Below are positions 36,275-37,204 of a stretch of DNA of 37,204 bases, in pieces. The position numbers were made by a program, and so were the translations under genes. Below the pieces are notes generated by a model. The model had not been told where the DNA came from. It worked only from the letters and a program-made list of their open reading frames with translations, and did no database searches. Source of the DNA: Alphaproteobacteria bacterium (GTDB lineage Bacteria > Pseudomonadota > Alphaproteobacteria > GCA-2731375). The number at the start of each line of letters is the position of its first letter. Position 1 is the first letter of the stretch. The stretch lies in contig JAPKBD010000006.1 in NCBI GenBank assembly GCA_028824965.1, forward strand, positions 1 to 37,204. The letters are read 5' to 3'.

Positions 36275-37144
36275 ATGTTCAATAATTTGTCGGACGGTGC
36301 CAAAGGTACCTGGTGCATGATCATCGGCTCGTTTCTGCTGACCACCCAGGACGGCATTACGAAGTGGCTGACGACTGATTTTCATCCAGGTGAGATCCTG
36401 TTTTTTCGTGGGTTTTTCACCTTCATCCCGATATTTTTCATCGTCATGCACGCCAGCGATTTGCGCAGCCTGAAATCACGCAATCTTAAAGGCACCATGA
36501 CCCGGGCTGTGTTAGGCACGGCAACGTCCATATTCGTGGTGATATCGTTCATCTATCTGCCCCTGGCGACGGCCCTTGCAATTATCTTCCTCAACCCGGT
36601 CATATTAACCGCGCTGTCCGTCCCATTGTTGGGTGAGAAGGTGGGTTGGCGGCGCTGGGTTGCTGTCCTTGTTGGCTTCGCAGGCGTCGTCATTATCGTG
36701 CGCCCGAGTGGTGAGGGCGTGCCGTATTATTATATTTTTCCGGTGATCACAGCCCTGTTGTCATCCATGCGGGACATCGCGACGCGGCGCCTAGCAGGTG
36801 GCGACAGTTCCAACTCCATCCTGTTTTATTCCATGCTGGTGGCCTTCTTCGCCGGTGCGGTCAGCCTGCCCATATTCGGCGTACATTGGCCCACGCCGAC
36901 ACAATGGGGCCTGTTCGCCATCGCCGGGGTATTGGTCGGCCTATCCCATCTGTTGACGATCCAGGCGTTCCTTTTGGCACCAAGCGCCACAGTCGCACCG
37001 TTCAAATATTTCTCCCTGATTTGGGCGACATTGATCGGCTATGGCGTCTGGGGCGATGTCCCCGATACCTGGAAGTTGGCTGGTTCCGCTCTGGTAGTAG
37101 GTGCGGGCCTGTTCATTTTGCATCGTGAGATGAAGCAAAGTTAG
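36275..37144 (+). CDS. EamA/DMT superfamily permease
   Basis: A 289-residue inner-membrane protein with about ten hydrophobic helices in two EamA repeats. The first repeat begins MIIGSFLLTTQDGITKWLTT and includes AVLGTATSIFVVISFIYLPL and ALAIIFLNPVILTALSVPLL, with the conserved GEKVGWRRWVAVLVGFAGVV loop. The second starts near YYYIFPVITALLSSMRDIAT and ends with KYFSLIWATLIGYGVWGDVP and LAGSALVVGAGLFILHREM. Such permeases export amino acids, nucleobases or other metabolites; the substrate cannot be told. ATG 36275 lacks a clear ribosome site but lies 13 bases after the NAPRTase-like gene, so coupling is likely. Possibly linked to pyridine or NAD intermediates by context, unproven. Confidence 0.93.
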   Translation: MFNNLSDGAKGTWCMIIGSFLLTTQDGITKWLTTDFHPGEILFFRGFFTFIPIFFIVMHASDLRSLKSRNLKGTMTRAVLGTATSIFVVISFIYLPLATALAIIFLNPVILTALSVPLLGEKVGWRRWVAVLVGFAGVVIIVRPSGEGVPYYYIFPVITALLSSMRDIATRRLAGGDSSNSILFYSMLVAFFAGAVSLPIFGVHWPTPTQWGLFAIAGVLVGLSHLLTIQAFLLAPSATVAPFKYFSLIWATLIGYGVWGDVPDTWKLAGSALVVGAGLFILHREMKQS

Positions 37145-37204
37145 GCGTTATACCAAAACACTTAGATCGAGACTCATTTTGATGTTTCCATGTCGAGCAA
37201 TCTC

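Noticed and set aside
37145-37204. Last 60 bases as a possible start of a further gene or terminator
   Set aside because: Too short to show an open frame, hairpin or T run; nothing supportable.

Overview
The window reads as a chromosomal segment of an alphaproteobacterium, most likely Rhodospirillales-like. The evidence is the clustered pyrG-kdsA-eno housekeeping genes, a KdsA of the cysteine (metal-dependent) class, a class II DAHP synthase, a dCache/PAS histidine kinase of the alphaproteobacterial style, and moderately high G+C with Shine-Dalgarno-led genes. No tRNA, rRNA, CRISPR array, prophage or intact insertion sequence was seen. The placement is inferred from gene content only.

Region by region. 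(1) 1-6.4 kb, minus strand: secG with its own terminator, then a tight run pyrG-kdsA-tail-anchored protein-eno-SDR-acyl-CoA dehydrogenase, the last cut by the left edge. (2) 6.5-9.0 kb: a class II aldolase-like gene and an acyl-CoA synthetase diverge from a palindrome-rich region. (3) 9.1-11.9 kb: a large membrane PAS histidine kinase broken by a frameshift and a nearby in-frame TAG. (4) 11.9-24 kb: a catabolic and accessory block with a VOC protein, a second SDR with a Phe active site, a GMC oxidoreductase, an aminotransferase, a PanE-like reductase, an EF-G paralogue with altered GTPase motifs, two tandem MhpD-type hydratases, MsrP, a HAD phosphatase and a family III CoA-transferase. (5) 24.1-25.0 kb: a rearrangement scar where a truncated lipoprotein/hydrolase gene and a truncated AMP-binding gene meet tail to tail. 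(6) 25-32.3 kb: a HIT protein, a zinc-ribbon membrane protein, a FemAB-like acyltransferase, RidA-GDPD, a class III nucleotide cyclase, an agmatine-deiminase homologue lacking two catalytic residues and coupled to TenA, and a CpdA-type phosphodiesterase. (7) 32.4-37.1 kb: a BrnT-type toxin with an HTH antitoxin behind a palindromic operator, a VOC protein, class II DAHP synthase, an NAPRTase-family protein and an EamA transporter.

Likely joint functions: pyrG/kdsA/eno provide CTP, Kdo and glycolytic flux. The acyl-CoA synthetase, acyl-CoA dehydrogenase, CoA-transferase, SDRs, GMC enzyme and hydratases suggest peripheral catabolism of organic acids or alcohols. The cyclase and CpdA-type enzyme could make and remove the same cyclic nucleotide. 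The most unusual items are the altered deiminase-TenA pair, the tail-to-tail gene junction, the broken kinase, the EF-G paralogue and the toxin-antitoxin promoter.
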